From Monarcha castaneiventris obscurior (taxonomy: Eukaryota; Chordata; Aves; Passeriformes; Monarchidae), in contig JAMPIT010000212.1 in the NCBI GenBank assembly GCA_026261815.1, forward strand, positions 34,095-98,094: 64,000 bases of DNA, given 5' to 3'. The translations under genes were made by a program, and so were the position numbers. The notes beneath the pieces are model-generated. The model did not search any database and was not told where the DNA came from. It saw only the letters and a list, made by a program, of their open reading frames with translations. Shown here piece by piece: positions 41,441 through 51,418 of this stretch; within the stretch, counting starts at the first letter, position 1, and each line of letters begins with the position of its first letter.

Positions 41441-43601
41441 TTGCTGGCTCTGGCCACGGGCACCTGTTCATGGAGAAAGGACAGGGACAAGTCAGGACAG
41501 GCTGCTTGGAGCCAAACCTGGGCCATTCCCTGCAGACTGTCCTGCTGGCACTCACCCACCCTTGTTCCTGCTCTGGGAAAACCTTCACCCAGCTCCCTGC
41601 CTGAGCTCCAGCTATGCTGTCTGAGTGTGCCAGGAGCAGCCAGGCCTGTGTGTGGGGGCTCTCGAGGAGCCATCCCTGCCCCACTGCCCTGGGTTTGTGG
41701 CCGTGTGGCAGAAGGACAAGGCTGGATAGTCAGGATTTGTCAGTGGAATCCCTCCTAATGCAGACAGGCTTGTTACCATCTGCACTCCCAGGTCTACAGG
41801 ACATGGATGGCAGGAGTGAGTTTTAGGAAATGTTTTCCTACCCACACATCATTCCTGGCTCTCTGAGGTCAGAAATCCCCAGCATTTCTGCTGCACTCCC
41901 AGTTTGCCACTGAGAGAGGTGAGAGGCAAAGGATTCCCTGTGGCTCAGGGCAAGGTGAGGGGCTGGATGGGCTTGTTCCCAACTGCCCTGGGCTTGCCCC
42001 TTTGGCTGCAATCAGAGCACAATCCCACTCCCGGGTCACCCTGGGATAAACCAGACCCTGCCCAAAGCAGAGGGATCCCTGAATGTCTCACCCTCTCTAA
42101 AGGTCTCTAGGCAAGGTCTCAGCACCCCCCTTCTGCCAGGGACACTCACGGTGCCCTTGGCAAGCCCAGCAGCGTTTCCTCAGCTGTGGCATCTCTGCAC
42201 TTCCCCGGGGGACATTCAGGGCACTCTGAGAGGCTCTGGCACAGATTTGCACCCAGGAGGGCAGCTCAGAGCTTGGGAGGACACAGCGAGGAGAGCCCCG
42301 GCTGTGCCCATGATGGTATCTCAGGGAGGGAGGCTCAGCTCATTCCCCTTTCCCATGCACTGCTTTGCCCACAGCCCCACAGGGCACAGGGAAGCTTGGA
42401 CACCCCCTTCCCATGGACACCCCTGCCTGGCAAGAACCCCAAGGGGCAGAGCCTGACTCAGCTGCTGCAGATCCCAGAGCCTCCCTGAGAGCACCAGGTA
42501 ACAATGATAATATCAGAGGGGTGATAATAATAATAATAACAAGGACAATAGCAGAGACTCTGAATGTTCTGTGATTCTGGGGTTACAATTCCTGTTCTGC
42601 TTCTCTCATCCCCCAACCTTCCCACCCTGCTCCAAGCAGGAAATTGAAACAGTCTCAGGAAAGCTCCTGATCTTTACAGCAATTCCTGGCTCACCTTCTT
42701 TGGGAAGTGTCCTCCGAAGCTGTGCCCAGGCTGGTGTGGAGCTGGGAGCAGCCCTGCCCCAGGCAGCAGCTCTCAGCAGCAGCACCTGCCCTGCTCAGGG
42801 TGGCTCCTTCCCCCCACAGCTTCTCCCCCAGCGCTGGCAGCAGCTCCCCGGGCCGGCTGAGAGCTGCCCCTGGCAGGCAGCAGAGTCCCTGGGCCAGCAC
42901 AGCGCCCTGGGCTGCAGGACCCTGCTCTGCAGGACAGCCCTGGGCACCCCTGGCTGCAGCCCCGGCTGCTCAGCCCTGCAGCAGAGCCTGGCAACAGGGA
43001 GCTGCCTTGTGCTGGGCCTGGGCTGCTGCAGCAGGGAAACCCAGCCCTGCCCTAGGGCCACATCCCCCACACTGCAGCAACCCTGAGAGTCCTCCGGAAA
43101 GCTCCTGAGAGCTGTGCCATGGGCCAGCTTCAGGAGATGCCTCCAGGAGCTGCAGCTTCTCTTCCCACAGCCAGACAATGACTGTTTCCAACGCTGTGAG
43201 GATTTCTGCTCTGCTGAGCCCTGAGTGAGCTCTGCTCTGTGCTCCCAGCCCAGGCTGAGCTGAAGGCCTGGGTGCCTCTGTGCTGTGCCCGGGCTGGCTG
43301 CAGGCAGTGCCCCAGCCCTGCTGGGCTGTGCACAGGAGCTGCTCCTGGCCAGAGCTGTCTCTCTGCAGCGCTGCCGCTTGCCAGGAGCTGCCTCTGTGCC
43401 AGAGCCCGGCCCAGCTCAGCAGCACAGACACAGCACAAGGACTTTCATGACCCTCGGAGCTTGGTGCTGAGGCCCTGAACATCAGTCCTTCTGAGGGAGC
43501 TGAAGAAACCTCTCAAGAGTTCAAGTGAGAGTTGAACTTCAAAGTTTCTTGAAGTTTTAATGGGTCCCAGTGAGGGACAGGACTGAGAAAGTGTCCCCAA
43601 G
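41441..43601. other. Host DNA downstream of ERV-E / upstream of the receptor
   Basis: No supported gene beyond the receptor's likely 5' exon. A TAA microsatellite occurs at 42525-42540. CAG/CTG-rich sequence at 42690-43430 resembles 38880-39360. Confidence 0.45.
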
Positions 43602-44173
43602 TGTCGCCTGGCTGTCCCAGCTGCCCTCAGCGTAGGACGCCGGCCCGAGAACCCTGGACGCCTCAACAGGCTTCGGTGCCGTGGGTTAGGCGGGGCTGGT
43701 TCCCACAGACAGGGGCGGCTCCTCACGAGGAGAGGCAAGGCGCAAATAAGGCGAGGAGGCAAAGGGCTGCGAGAGGGGGTGTCCCCGTGAACTCCTTTAT
43801 TGTAGGGTAAGGGTCAGGCTCCGAGGAGAAGTCCAGGGGAAATCCCGAGGGGGGAACGGGGTGCACAGCCTCATAAAGCGGGGCAAGCATGGGAGGGGCA
43901 CCGGATAGCAAACCAACAGAACATCAGACAAAGCGGGGAGACAAGAACAGAGAACAAATCGAGAAACGGGGGGGGTCTACAGAACACATCAATCATGGGT
44001 TAGCCAACCACACGACGCCTTTTGGAGAACCTTCCAGACAAAGGGGCTAGCACTAGACTTCTGTGCCACCCACAGAACCCTCCTCCCAGGAGGAGTCTTC
44101 CTCCCCAGAGGCGGGGTCGGAGGTGGTGTCAGAGTGACAGACAGCTGCCACATTTGGAGCCTGTCCCTCTACA
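43602..44173 (-). mobile_element. ERV-E 3' LTR
   Basis: TGTCGCCTGG...CTCTACA. In viral sense AATAAAGGAG is the poly(A) signal and TTTATGAGGC a TATA-like box. Confidence 0.9.
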
Positions 44174-44193
44174 CCTCCCTCGTCTTTATTAAT

Positions 44194-45591
44194 TTATTGC
44201 AGGATGTGGTTAGTTAACACCTTTTTAAGAACAATGAAACAGACAATTATGGTAAACAGAAATAAAGTAATAAGTCCAATGTCCCGCAGTAGGGATGAGC
44301 CCCACTCAGAAAGTCCGAGTCCTTTTAAAAACTGCTTCAGCCAGCTTCCTGAAGCTTTTGCAACCTCTCCAATGGAGTGGGAGAGTTGGTGGACAGTCTG
44401 GTTCAGTGCCTGCTGCATCCACTCTCGTGATTCAAATTTTATGTTACTGACAAGTGCCTTTAGTTGGTTAATTGAGGCTTGGATGCTTTGGGACTTGCCT
44501 GACAGGTTGAAGCAGCACATGCCTGCGAACTCCTCGCAACCATGCCCATGGGCCAAGAGTAGAAAGTCGATGGCCGCCCGATTTTGGAGGGTGGCCTGCC
44601 TGATCACTTGCTCCTCCTTGAGGAAGTCACTTAGGGCATTAGAAGTCAGCTCTGCTTGCTTGGTGACCCAGCATTCCAAATGGCCTAATTCATTAAGCAA
44701 CTTCGCAGCAGCCACCCAGGGTAGAAAGATTGAGACTGCGATGCGCTTAGATTTTGACCAGTGATACACAGAGGTATCACAGTAAGGATCCTGATTATTG
44801 TCTGCACCTCTTTTTGTAATTTTTCTGTTTTCCCGAATCAGAATTTTGGTCATGTTTTTGGATGCAAGCGTCAAACGCCCTAGGGTGCAGGGGCCTCCTA
44901 CAAGTTTAGAGGGGATTCCTTGCCATGCTCGATCTCCACAAATGAGGAAAATTCCACGGGGAAGGGAGAGAGGGTTGGGGTGGTACAGATCTTTCGTGGA
45001 GGGGAGATTGACTTTTGCAAAATCCGTACACCACTGACTGGCCGAGAATTCAAATTTAAACTGATGGACACGTTGAAATGTTTTCACTTCGTGGTAGTAC
45101 GGGTCTGGATAAAATTCAAACTGCACACAATGCGCTGCCTTGAGAGATCCCACTAAGTCCAATTCCATGGGTTCTTTTGCCAATTTCTTCAATTTAGGGA
45201 CCCACAGCCTCCACAAAAGAAGCGGATTCTGTACCGGGAGATTGACTTTGTAGGTGATGCGGTCTTGGATATAGGAATAAAAGGGAGGATTTTGGTTTTT
45301 GTTGCTGTTGGGGTTACTGTTGACAAATTTGTGGAGATCTAACAAGGACTGGGGGTACTCACTGGCTGGAACAGGAGCCCCGACCAGGCTGGTGGATAGT
45401 GGATTTTTTGTCGCGTCAGCGGAGAGGCACATCTCGGTTTTGTTCATGGCCTGGGCAAGTGCGACCCACACATTCTTCCTGGGTTGAGGCACAATCCACG
45501 ATTCCACTATCTTGGGCACCAGGACAGCGAGGAGTAGCAGCACAGGCACTTTGATGTGGTCCATCGGTAATTTAAACATAAACATAAACAA
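44194..45591 (-). CDS. env: ERV-E Env, alpharetrovirus-type, open
   Basis: Complete open env of 465 residues. The N terminus has several Met in a row (45591 on); the hydrophobic signal peptide VPVLLLLAVLVP follows MDHIK, whose Met is the more likely start. SU is about 260 residues with a basic cleavage site RKITKR near 44815. TM has an internal fusion loop flanked by Cys (YCDTSVYHW ... IAVSIFLPWVAAAK ... LECW), then LQNRAAIDFLLLAHGHG with CX6CC (CEEFAGMCC), and a C-terminal membrane anchor (LITLFLFTIIVCFIVL). The Cys-flanked internal fusion loop is the alpharetroviral form, although pol is betaretrovirus-like. Made from spliced RNA; pol ends 77 bases upstream. Confidence 0.93.
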   Translation of the reverse strand: MFMFMFKLPMDHIKVPVLLLLAVLVPKIVESWIVPQPRKNVWVALAQAMNKTEMCLSADATKNPLSTSLVGAPVPASEYPQSLLDLHKFVNSNPNSNKNQNPPFYSYIQDRITYKVNLPVQNPLLLWRLWVPKLKKLAKEPMELDLVGSLKAAHCVQFEFYPDPYYHEVKTFQRVHQFKFEFSASQWCTDFAKVNLPSTKDLYHPNPLSLPRGIFLICGDRAWQGIPSKLVGGPCTLGRLTLASKNMTKILIRENRKITKRGADNNQDPYCDTSVYHWSKSKRIAVSIFLPWVAAAKLLNELGHLECWVTKQAELTSNALSDFLKEEQVIRQATLQNRAAIDFLLLAHGHGCEEFAGMCCFNLSGKSQSIQASINQLKALVSNIKFESREWMQQALNQTVHQLSHSIGEVAKASGSWLKQFLKGLGLSEWGSSLLRDIGLITLFLFTIIVCFIVLKKVLTNHILQ

Positions 45592-45667
45592 GTGAATGCA
45601 CCGAAAACTTAATTAACTTTGGAGGGAAGAGGGGATGAGGGAGGAAAGGGGGGAACCCGAAAGACTT

Positions 45668-48508
45668 TTAAGGGGAAGAGGGATCAGGGAAAGAGAGGTC
45701 AAGGGAGCTGGTATCCGAATCGCTTTCCCCGGACTCGACTTTGGTTCCTGTCTGTTTCTGCCGCTCGTCTGTTGCTCCTCTTTCTTTCTTTTTCCTTTTC
45801 TTCCACTCTTCAGTCTGCTTGCTGGTATCTTGCTTCCTTGGTGACTTAGGAGAGCTAGAGTGGAAAGGCTTTATGAATTTGCCTGGGACCCATTTCGGAC
45901 CCCCTGGGGTGGAAACGCACCCGTACCCTCTACCCCAGGTGATAAGTGGGTAGGGGCCGGTGATCTTCAGGGAGTCTGGCTCCTTAGTGAGAACAAGGGG
46001 GTGCTCCTTCAGCTTTGCCCGAGTAGAATTGTGAAAGTGTATGAGAACAGGGGGGTCGGGCTCATTCTCAGAGCAATTTAGGAAATTTAGCGTAAACAGA
46101 GCTCTCGCTAGCCTGATTGCGGGAGACTCCTCTTCTACTCCCCCTTTTTGTTGAAGAAGCATCCTCTTTAGCGACTGATGGGCCCTTTCCACCAGGGCTT
46201 GACCCGTAGCAGAGTGTGGTATCCCGGTGACATGGGATATTCCCCACTCCTGGAAAAATTTCCTCAGTCGGTCTGAGATGTAAGCCGGACCATTGTCCGT
46301 TTTGATCTCCTTCGGGACTCCAAGGACCGAGAAAGCTTGAATTAAATGAGAAATAACATCTTTAACTTTCTCCCCTGAATGTGCGGAGGCAAACATAGCG
46401 CCAGAAAACGTGTCAATTGAAACATGGACATATTTTTGTCGGCCGAATTCGGGCACATGGGTCACATCCATCTGCCACAGCTCCCCACTGCCAAGCCCTC
46501 TGGGGTTCACTCCTGTCCCCATGGAGGGGAGTTGAAGGGGTTGACAACTGGGACATGTGGCTACAATTGCTCTGGCCTGGTCCCTTTTTAACCCGAACAT
46601 GCGGACCAGAGCAGGAACGTTCTGATGAAACAGAGCATGGCTTAGCTTTGCCTGTTGGAATACATCTGGCAAGCTGGCCAGCTGCACTGGCGCGGCTAAG
46701 GCGTCTGCTCTCCTATTACCCTCCGCGATTATACCTGGAAGGTCGGTATGGGACCTGACGTGCATCACATAAAAGGGTTGCTCTCGGTGGGAAATTAAGT
46801 CTAACAGTTTCGAGAGCAATAAATGAATTTTTGGGTTGCGGGATTCTCCCAGCCAAGCGCTTTCTGCTCTGGACACTACCCCTGCCACATAGGCCGAATC
46901 AGTCACCAAATTGAAAGGCTCTTTGAACCTGTCGAAGGCCCTAACCACCGCTGCCAACTCCGCCACCTGTGGTGACCCTTTAACCACTTCCACATCAGAT
47001 TCCCACTTCTGGGTGGAGGGGTTCAGCCACGTGATGACTGACTTGCCAGAGGCGCCTGATCCATCTGTGAAAAGTGTTAAGGCCTTGAGGGCTTCACGGC
47101 TCTGCACTGGATTCTGAACTATGTTCAGATCCATGCTGAAAATTTTATGCTTTGGATAATGAATTGAAAGCTGGCCAGGGTAGGAGTCCAGTGCGAATTG
47201 GAGCTCCGCATTGTTTTGGATAATAACTTCCATGGAGTCAATTGTAATTGGTAAAAAGATGCACGAAAAGTCACATCCCGCTAGGGTAGCTAGACGGGAC
47301 CTCGCCTTTCTAATCACCTGCGCCATGCGTTCCTGTGGTGTGGTGAGTTTCTTGGTGGGATGATTAGAGAGAAAGACCCACTCGATGATCAGGAGCGGAT
47401 CCTTCTGGCTCTCATCCCACTGATGGATGAGCCTGTGCAGGTGAGGCATTTTACCTTTAATTGCCAATTGGAAGGGCAATTTGGGGTCGAATCGATGACA
47501 TTGCTTCGTTGACAGCGCCCTCTGTACATGCTCAAGTGCGTCACGAGCATCCAGGGTCATGGTCCTTGGTGAATTCAGGTCGGTGTCTCCCCTGAGGAGA
47601 TTAAAAATAGGGGCTAGATCTTCAGATGTCACCCCCAAGTAGGGCCGAATCCAATTTAGAGAGCCGCATAATTGCTGCAACTTGTGCAGTGTTTTGGGGT
47701 TGTCCAGGATTTTAATTTGCTGGGGTGTGACAGTCTGCTCCCGTATCTTCATGCCCAGGTAGTTCCATGGGCTAGCCTTCTGGACTTTTGAGGACTGTAT
47801 CTCAAACCCGCTACTTTTTAAGGCCCCCACGACCTTGGAAAGCGCCCAGTCCAAATAATTCTGAGTCGGAGCACAGACCAATACATCGTCCATGTAATGA
47901 ACGATGATGGCATTAGCTGCAAGCCTCCGGACAGGGGAGAGGATGCGCGCGACATACCACTGGCAGATGGTGGGGGAGTTCTTCATCCCCTGAGGGAGCA
48001 CCCGCCAATGGAAGCGGCGCATGGGCTCTTGCCTGTTGATAGCAGGCACAGAAAAGGCAAACCATGGGGCATCATCCGGGTGTAGGGGGATCTGGAAAAA
48101 GCAGTCCTTGATGTCTATAACTGCAATTTTCCAGTTCCGGGGGAGCATAGAGGGGGAAGGCAACCCTGGTTGCAGAGACCCCATGTCCTCAATGTGGGCA
48201 TTAATTTTCCTAAGGTCGTGAAGGAGCCTCCATTTGTCCCCCCCCGGCTTTCGAATAACGAAAACCGGGGAGTTCCAAGGGTTGGTAGAAGGGACGATAT
48301 GGCCCTTCTCCAGTTGCTCATCCACGAGCTTATTGAGCGCCATCAATTTTTCTCGGTGGAGGGGCCACTGATCGATCCACATCGCCGAATCAGTTGTCCA
48401 TTTGAGGGGTAGGGTCTGGCGCTCCTCAGTGGCCCCAATTAAAAATCCCGGACCGTGGGAGTCAATTCGATCCGGGTGCCCCATTGAGACATAACGTCTC
48501 TGCCCCAA
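45668..48508 (-). CDS. pol: ERV-E Pol: RT, RNase H, integrase, open
   Basis: Open Pol of about 925 residues read after the second frameshift (near 48442). [35 protein letters not shown], catalytic YMDD (VHYMDDVLVCA). RNase H: LFTDGSGASG, VAELAAVVRA, NLVTDSAYVAG, and the NRRADALAA end. Integrase: zinc-finger HALFH ... CPSC, core LWQMDVTHVPEFG ... KTDNGPAY ... QALVERAHQ with 35 residues between the last Asp and Glu, then GPYPLITWGRGYG and a basic tail (KKRKKKERGATDE). All catalytic residues are present and no stop interrupts. Betaretroviral type. The upstream end overlaps the protease frame. Confidence 0.95.
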   Translation of the reverse strand: MGQRRYVSMGHPDRIDSHGPGFLIGATEERQTLPLKWTTDSAMWIDQWPLHREKLMALNKLVDEQLEKGHIVPSTNPWNSPVFVIRKPGGDKWRLLHDLRKINAHIEDMGSLQPGLPSPSMLPRNWKIAVIDIKDCFFQIPLHPDDAPWFAFSVPAINRQEPMRRFHWRVLPQGMKNSPTICQWYVARILSPVRRLAANAIIVHYMDDVLVCAPTQNYLDWALSKVVGALKSSGFEIQSSKVQKASPWNYLGMKIREQTVTPQQIKILDNPKTLHKLQQLCGSLNWIRPYLGVTSEDLAPIFNLLRGDTDLNSPRTMTLDARDALEHVQRALSTKQCHRFDPKLPFQLAIKGKMPHLHRLIHQWDESQKDPLLIIEWVFLSNHPTKKLTTPQERMAQVIRKARSRLATLAGCDFSCIFLPITIDSMEVIIQNNAELQFALDSYPGQLSIHYPKHKIFSMDLNIVQNPVQSREALKALTLFTDGSGASGKSVITWLNPSTQKWESDVEVVKGSPQVAELAAVVRAFDRFKEPFNLVTDSAYVAGVVSRAESAWLGESRNPKIHLLLSKLLDLISHREQPFYVMHVRSHTDLPGIIAEGNRRADALAAPVQLASLPDVFQQAKLSHALFHQNVPALVRMFGLKRDQARAIVATCPSCQPLQLPSMGTGVNPRGLGSGELWQMDVTHVPEFGRQKYVHVSIDTFSGAMFASAHSGEKVKDVISHLIQAFSVLGVPKEIKTDNGPAYISDRLRKFFQEWGISHVTGIPHSATGQALVERAHQSLKRMLLQQKGGVEEESPAIRLARALFTLNFLNCSENEPDPPVLIHFHNSTRAKLKEHPLVLTKEPDSLKITGPYPLITWGRGYGCVSTPGGPKWVPGKFIKPFHSSSPKSPRKQDTSKQTEEWKKRKKKERGATDERQKQTGTKVESGESDSDTSSLDLSFPDPSSP

Positions 48509-49119
48509 AGGTTGAATCCTGACTTGATGATAAAGGGATGTATTGAAGCAATACGTCCGTCAGGTCCCTCTATCTGCACCAAACTGGTGCTCCTCTCAGC
48601 CGGGGTGTATCCTCCCACACCGCGGATGGCACCTACCACAGGTTGCTTCGCCCACGTCGACGGCCACTGGGTGGAAGAAATGACCGTGACGTCCGCTCCA
48701 GTGTCCAACATACCAAGGGCATCGATATCAGTGCCCTGGTGGGAGAGCCTGCAGGTAACGATTGGCCTGTCCTTGCCAATCTCTTCTGCCCAGGCAACGG
48801 AAGGGTAGTCCATAAGAAGCTCCTGGACGGGATACAGTTTCACTCTAGCCACGACCTGGTCCCGAGAGAGAAAAAACGGTGGGTTAGCACACGCCAACTT
48901 CAGCGGGAAGGTACCATCAGTTGCAATTTTCACAAAGGCAGGAATGATCTCCAGTTCCTTGGGTCCTTGTGTGGCATCTGGCAGGACGAGGGCAAAAACA
49001 TCAACTGCGGTCGTCTGCAATGTGAGAACAACAAAGTCAAGTCCGGTAAAGTTTGTATTGTCCACAGGAAAAGCTTTCAGAAATGGTTTTCCGGCGGAAG
49101 CCACAGGGTGGTTGCGATG
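48439..49119 (-). CDS. pro: ERV-E protease with degenerate dUTPase-like N part
   Basis: This frame is reached from gag by a -1 shift. Its first ~110 residues (FTGLDFVVLTLQTTAVDVFA ... FFLSRDQVVARVKLYPV) resemble a worn dUTPase. The aspartic protease follows with LGMLDTGADVTVIS, and the C-terminal LWGRDVMSQWG block is present. A TAG at 49120-49122 lies nine codons after the gag-pro shift and blocks the fusion protein; downstream the frame is open. Without read-through the protease and Pol could not be made from gag. Confidence 0.85.
   Translation of the reverse strand, partial: HRNHPVASAGKPFLKAFPVDNTNFTGLDFVVLTLQTTAVDVFALVLPDATQGPKELEIIPAFVKIATDGTFPLKLACANPPFFLSRDQVVARVKLYPVQELLMDYPSVAWAEEIGKDRPIVTCRLSHQGTDIDALGMLDTGADVTVISSTQWPSTWAKQPVVGAIRGVGGYTPAERSTSLVQIEGPDGRIASIHPFIIKSGFNLWGRDVMSQWGTRIELTPTVRDF
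48442..48448 (-). promoter_or_regulatory. pro-pol -1 frameshift site GGATTTT
   Basis: G GAT TTT precedes the protease stop TAA directly and the pol frame is -1. It is close to the known MMTV pro-pol heptamer G GAU UUA. Confidence 0.8.
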
Positions 49120-49145
49120 CTATTCCACCTCCAGACGCCGCAACT

Positions 49146-51092
49146 CTAGTTTCCCTGGGCTTGAGGGATAGGGGTAGGGGAAGTAGGGGTAGGATCATGG
49201 GGGTGGGACGCAACAGGATGACTCCCAGGGGTTGAGTATTGGGGGGTTAGGTTGGAGGATAGGGGCTGAGCAGTGCGGCACTGCTTCGCGAAGTGACCCT
49301 TGCGGCCACAGCGGTGACAGGTGACCTCTCTCATGTCCAGTGCGGACACGGTGATTTCCTGGGTCGGTGTTGTTCGCGGCACGGCCTGCTTCAGTGGCAT
49401 CAGCCGGGCACAGGCTTCTGCCATCTGATCCACAGTAGGCGGGGGGTCGTGGGGAAGGGCAAAGATGATCTCCTTGCACACCTGGTTGGCCCTAGTTTTG
49501 ACGAGCTCCTCCAGCAGGCCCTCCCGGATCTTAGGGTCAGGCACCTGCTTTTCAATGGAGGCTCGCATTTTGTCTGCGAAGGCCCCGAAGGGCTCATAGG
49601 GCCCTTGATAGATGTTTGAGTAAGAAACCAGGGGCAAGGAGATGGAGGGCATACCGAGGAATATCCTCTCTGCCGCTCCCGACACAGCAACCAGAACGTC
49701 AGCGGGAAGCCGCTGCGCTTGAACCTGGGGTTTAGCATAATCCCCCTCACCCACAAGTAAATCAAAGGGATACTCTTGGGTACCATCCATTCGGGATAGG
49801 GTTGGGATTAGTTCCCGTACCGCATGCTTCCACTTTCTCTCCCACACTCGGTATTCCGTGGGAGAGAGGAGGCATGCCATGACGGTTTTAACGTCATGGG
49901 GAACTAGAGTGCTGCCGGTAAATGTTCCGTGCAGCAAGGCTTTGAAATATTTATGATCCCGCCCGAACTCCTTTTCAGTTCGACAAAGATCCCGTATGTT
50001 TTCGTACCCGAAGGGTTCCCATGTGGGGTTCAAGCCCGTTCGGCTGTATTGTACCGGTGCCGCAAAGGGAATTTCGAGGTCTTCCGGGTTCTGGTCCAGG
50101 ATGGCGTCCCTTCCGGCGTGGGAACCGGAAGGGGGACCGTGGGAACCGGGAGAGCCGGCCTCCGGGGGGGAGGGGTCAGGGGCAGAGGGGGTATGGCGTG
50201 GGAAAGGGGAGGGGCTGGGAACCAGGAAGGGATTTTTGGGGTGGGGAAACGAGGAACCGCCTACTGCTCCAGTCGCCACCCAAGGGGAGGGGTTAGGATA
50301 ATAGGAGGGAGGGTCAGGGTTGACGTCATAGGGGTGGAACGGGTTGCTCGAGGCGGGAAAACGGGAGGTTGGAAAGGTGGGAAAAGGGGAATTATGGGGA
50401 GAAGAAGAGGGTTGTGAGGGAGAGCTTCTGTCGCAGCCATTTTGAGGCTTAGACAGGCTCTCCTGTCCATTTTGTAAAACAAAAGGGGTTGTACAACTCG
50501 GGGAGTTAACTGAGGAATTAACAGGGGAAGGAGCACAAAGGGAAACTCTCTTTTTATTTTTTGGGGAATTAACTTTGGGAGTACAAACTGGGGAAGTGGG
50601 TTTCAGGGGAGGTTTTTTAGGAATGCTCGGAGAGGGTTGCGCGGGTCCCTTCCGAGCGGGGTAAGGAGAAGCGCCGGGAGTGTCAGGGAGCAGGTGGCAG
50701 CCCTGAGGGCTTGAGCCATTTACACTCGCCGCGCTTCTTCTAGCGAGGCCAGGGGAATGGGAGAGACGGGGGATGGGTAGCGGGGAAGGGTGAACTGGGG
50801 TTTTAACTTTCTTTTTCGGTGTTTTTACAACACTGTGGATCAGGGTCAGGAGCGTGAAAAAGCGCTCTACTGATCCATCCCCACAGCCCTGTACAAACAC
50901 CATCCTCCTCCTAAGTTTGTCCCAAAACTGAAAAGAAAGCGCTTCATCACCGCTCGTGCGGGGAAATTCTTTAAAAATCCAAATGATAAATTTTTTGAGG
51001 AGGGATTTCGAAAACTTCAACTTATTATTAACTAGGGAATCACGAACTTGGATGTAAAACTCCCGCTGTTCTGCAGACAGACGGTTGCCCAT
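49146..51092 (-). CDS. gag: ERV-E Gag, betaretrovirus-like, open
   Basis: Complete Gag of 648 residues from the ATG at 51092 (MGNRLSAEQ, Gly2 for myristoylation; an earlier non-ATG start would add four residues). MA spans about 1-110. A long Pro/Ser-rich region follows with late-domain motifs PPSY and PSAP. CA carries the major homology region (IYQGPYEPFGAFADKM). NC has one CCHC knuckle (CHRCGRKGHFAKQC) and a Pro/Ser tail. The frame ends QAQGN-stop with the slippery heptamer overlapping the last codons. The Pro-rich spacer is unusually long. Confidence 0.94.
   Translation of the reverse strand: MGNRLSAEQREFYIQVRDSLVNNKLKFSKSLLKKFIIWIFKEFPRTSGDEALSFQFWDKLRRRMVFVQGCGDGSVERFFTLLTLIHSVVKTPKKKVKTPVHPSPLPIPRLSHSPGLARRSAASVNGSSPQGCHLLPDTPGASPYPARKGPAQPSPSIPKKPPLKPTSPVCTPKVNSPKNKKRVSLCAPSPVNSSVNSPSCTTPFVLQNGQESLSKPQNGCDRSSPSQPSSSPHNSPFPTFPTSRFPASSNPFHPYDVNPDPPSYYPNPSPWVATGAVGGSSFPHPKNPFLVPSPSPFPRHTPSAPDPSPPEAGSPGSHGPPSGSHAGRDAILDQNPEDLEIPFAAPVQYSRTGLNPTWEPFGYENIRDLCRTEKEFGRDHKYFKALLHGTFTGSTLVPHDVKTVMACLLSPTEYRVWERKWKHAVRELIPTLSRMDGTQEYPFDLLVGEGDYAKPQVQAQRLPADVLVAVSGAAERIFLGMPSISLPLVSYSNIYQGPYEPFGAFADKMRASIEKQVPDPKIREGLLEELVKTRANQVCKEIIFALPHDPPPTVDQMAEACARLMPLKQAVPRTTPTQEITVSALDMREVTCHRCGRKGHFAKQCRTAQPLSSNLTPQYSTPGSHPVASHPHDPTPTSPTPIPQAQGN
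49149..49155 (-). promoter_or_regulatory. gag-pro -1 frameshift site GGGAAAC
   Basis: G GGA AAC directly before the gag UAG (49146-49148), a standard slippery heptamer; the protease lies in the -1 frame. Confidence 0.88.
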
Positions 51093-51397
51093 TCTGCAAA
51101 ACACCCACCCGCAGTGCTTGAAAAGGAAAAACTGAAAGATAACGAGGGGGGGTCACACCAAAATCTCTTACCCTTCCTGGGTCTTCTTCGGGATAAAAAC
51201 AGAAAGCAAGCACTGGGTCCTCCTCAGAAAGGGATCTTCAGGTCCCGGCTCAGGAATGGGGCGCGCTGTCCGTCCTGGTCGGTTCCAGAAGTCCAGCCCC
51301 GGGAGCACCGCTCTCTAAAACGGAGCATGCTTCACACGGGGAAGCGGCAGCACCTGATGGTATTGGGGCGTGCAGGGCCTGGTGTCACGAGTCCCTA

Positions 51398-51416
51398 GTT
51401 CCTGTTCGGTGCGCCA
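51398..51416 (-). other. ERV-E primer binding site, tRNA-Lys3-like
   Basis: In viral sense TGGCGCACCGAACAGGAAC, two bases from the LTR. It matches the Lys3 site except for one inserted A and one change. Confidence 0.7.
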
Positions 51417-51418
51417 CT

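Noticed and set aside
41172..41758. Plus-strand frames opposite the olfactory receptor
   Set aside because: Antisense shadows; the minus frame has the full GPCR signature.
45619..46081. Plus-strand frames opposite ERV-E pol and env
   Set aside because: Shadows of the intact minus-strand genes.
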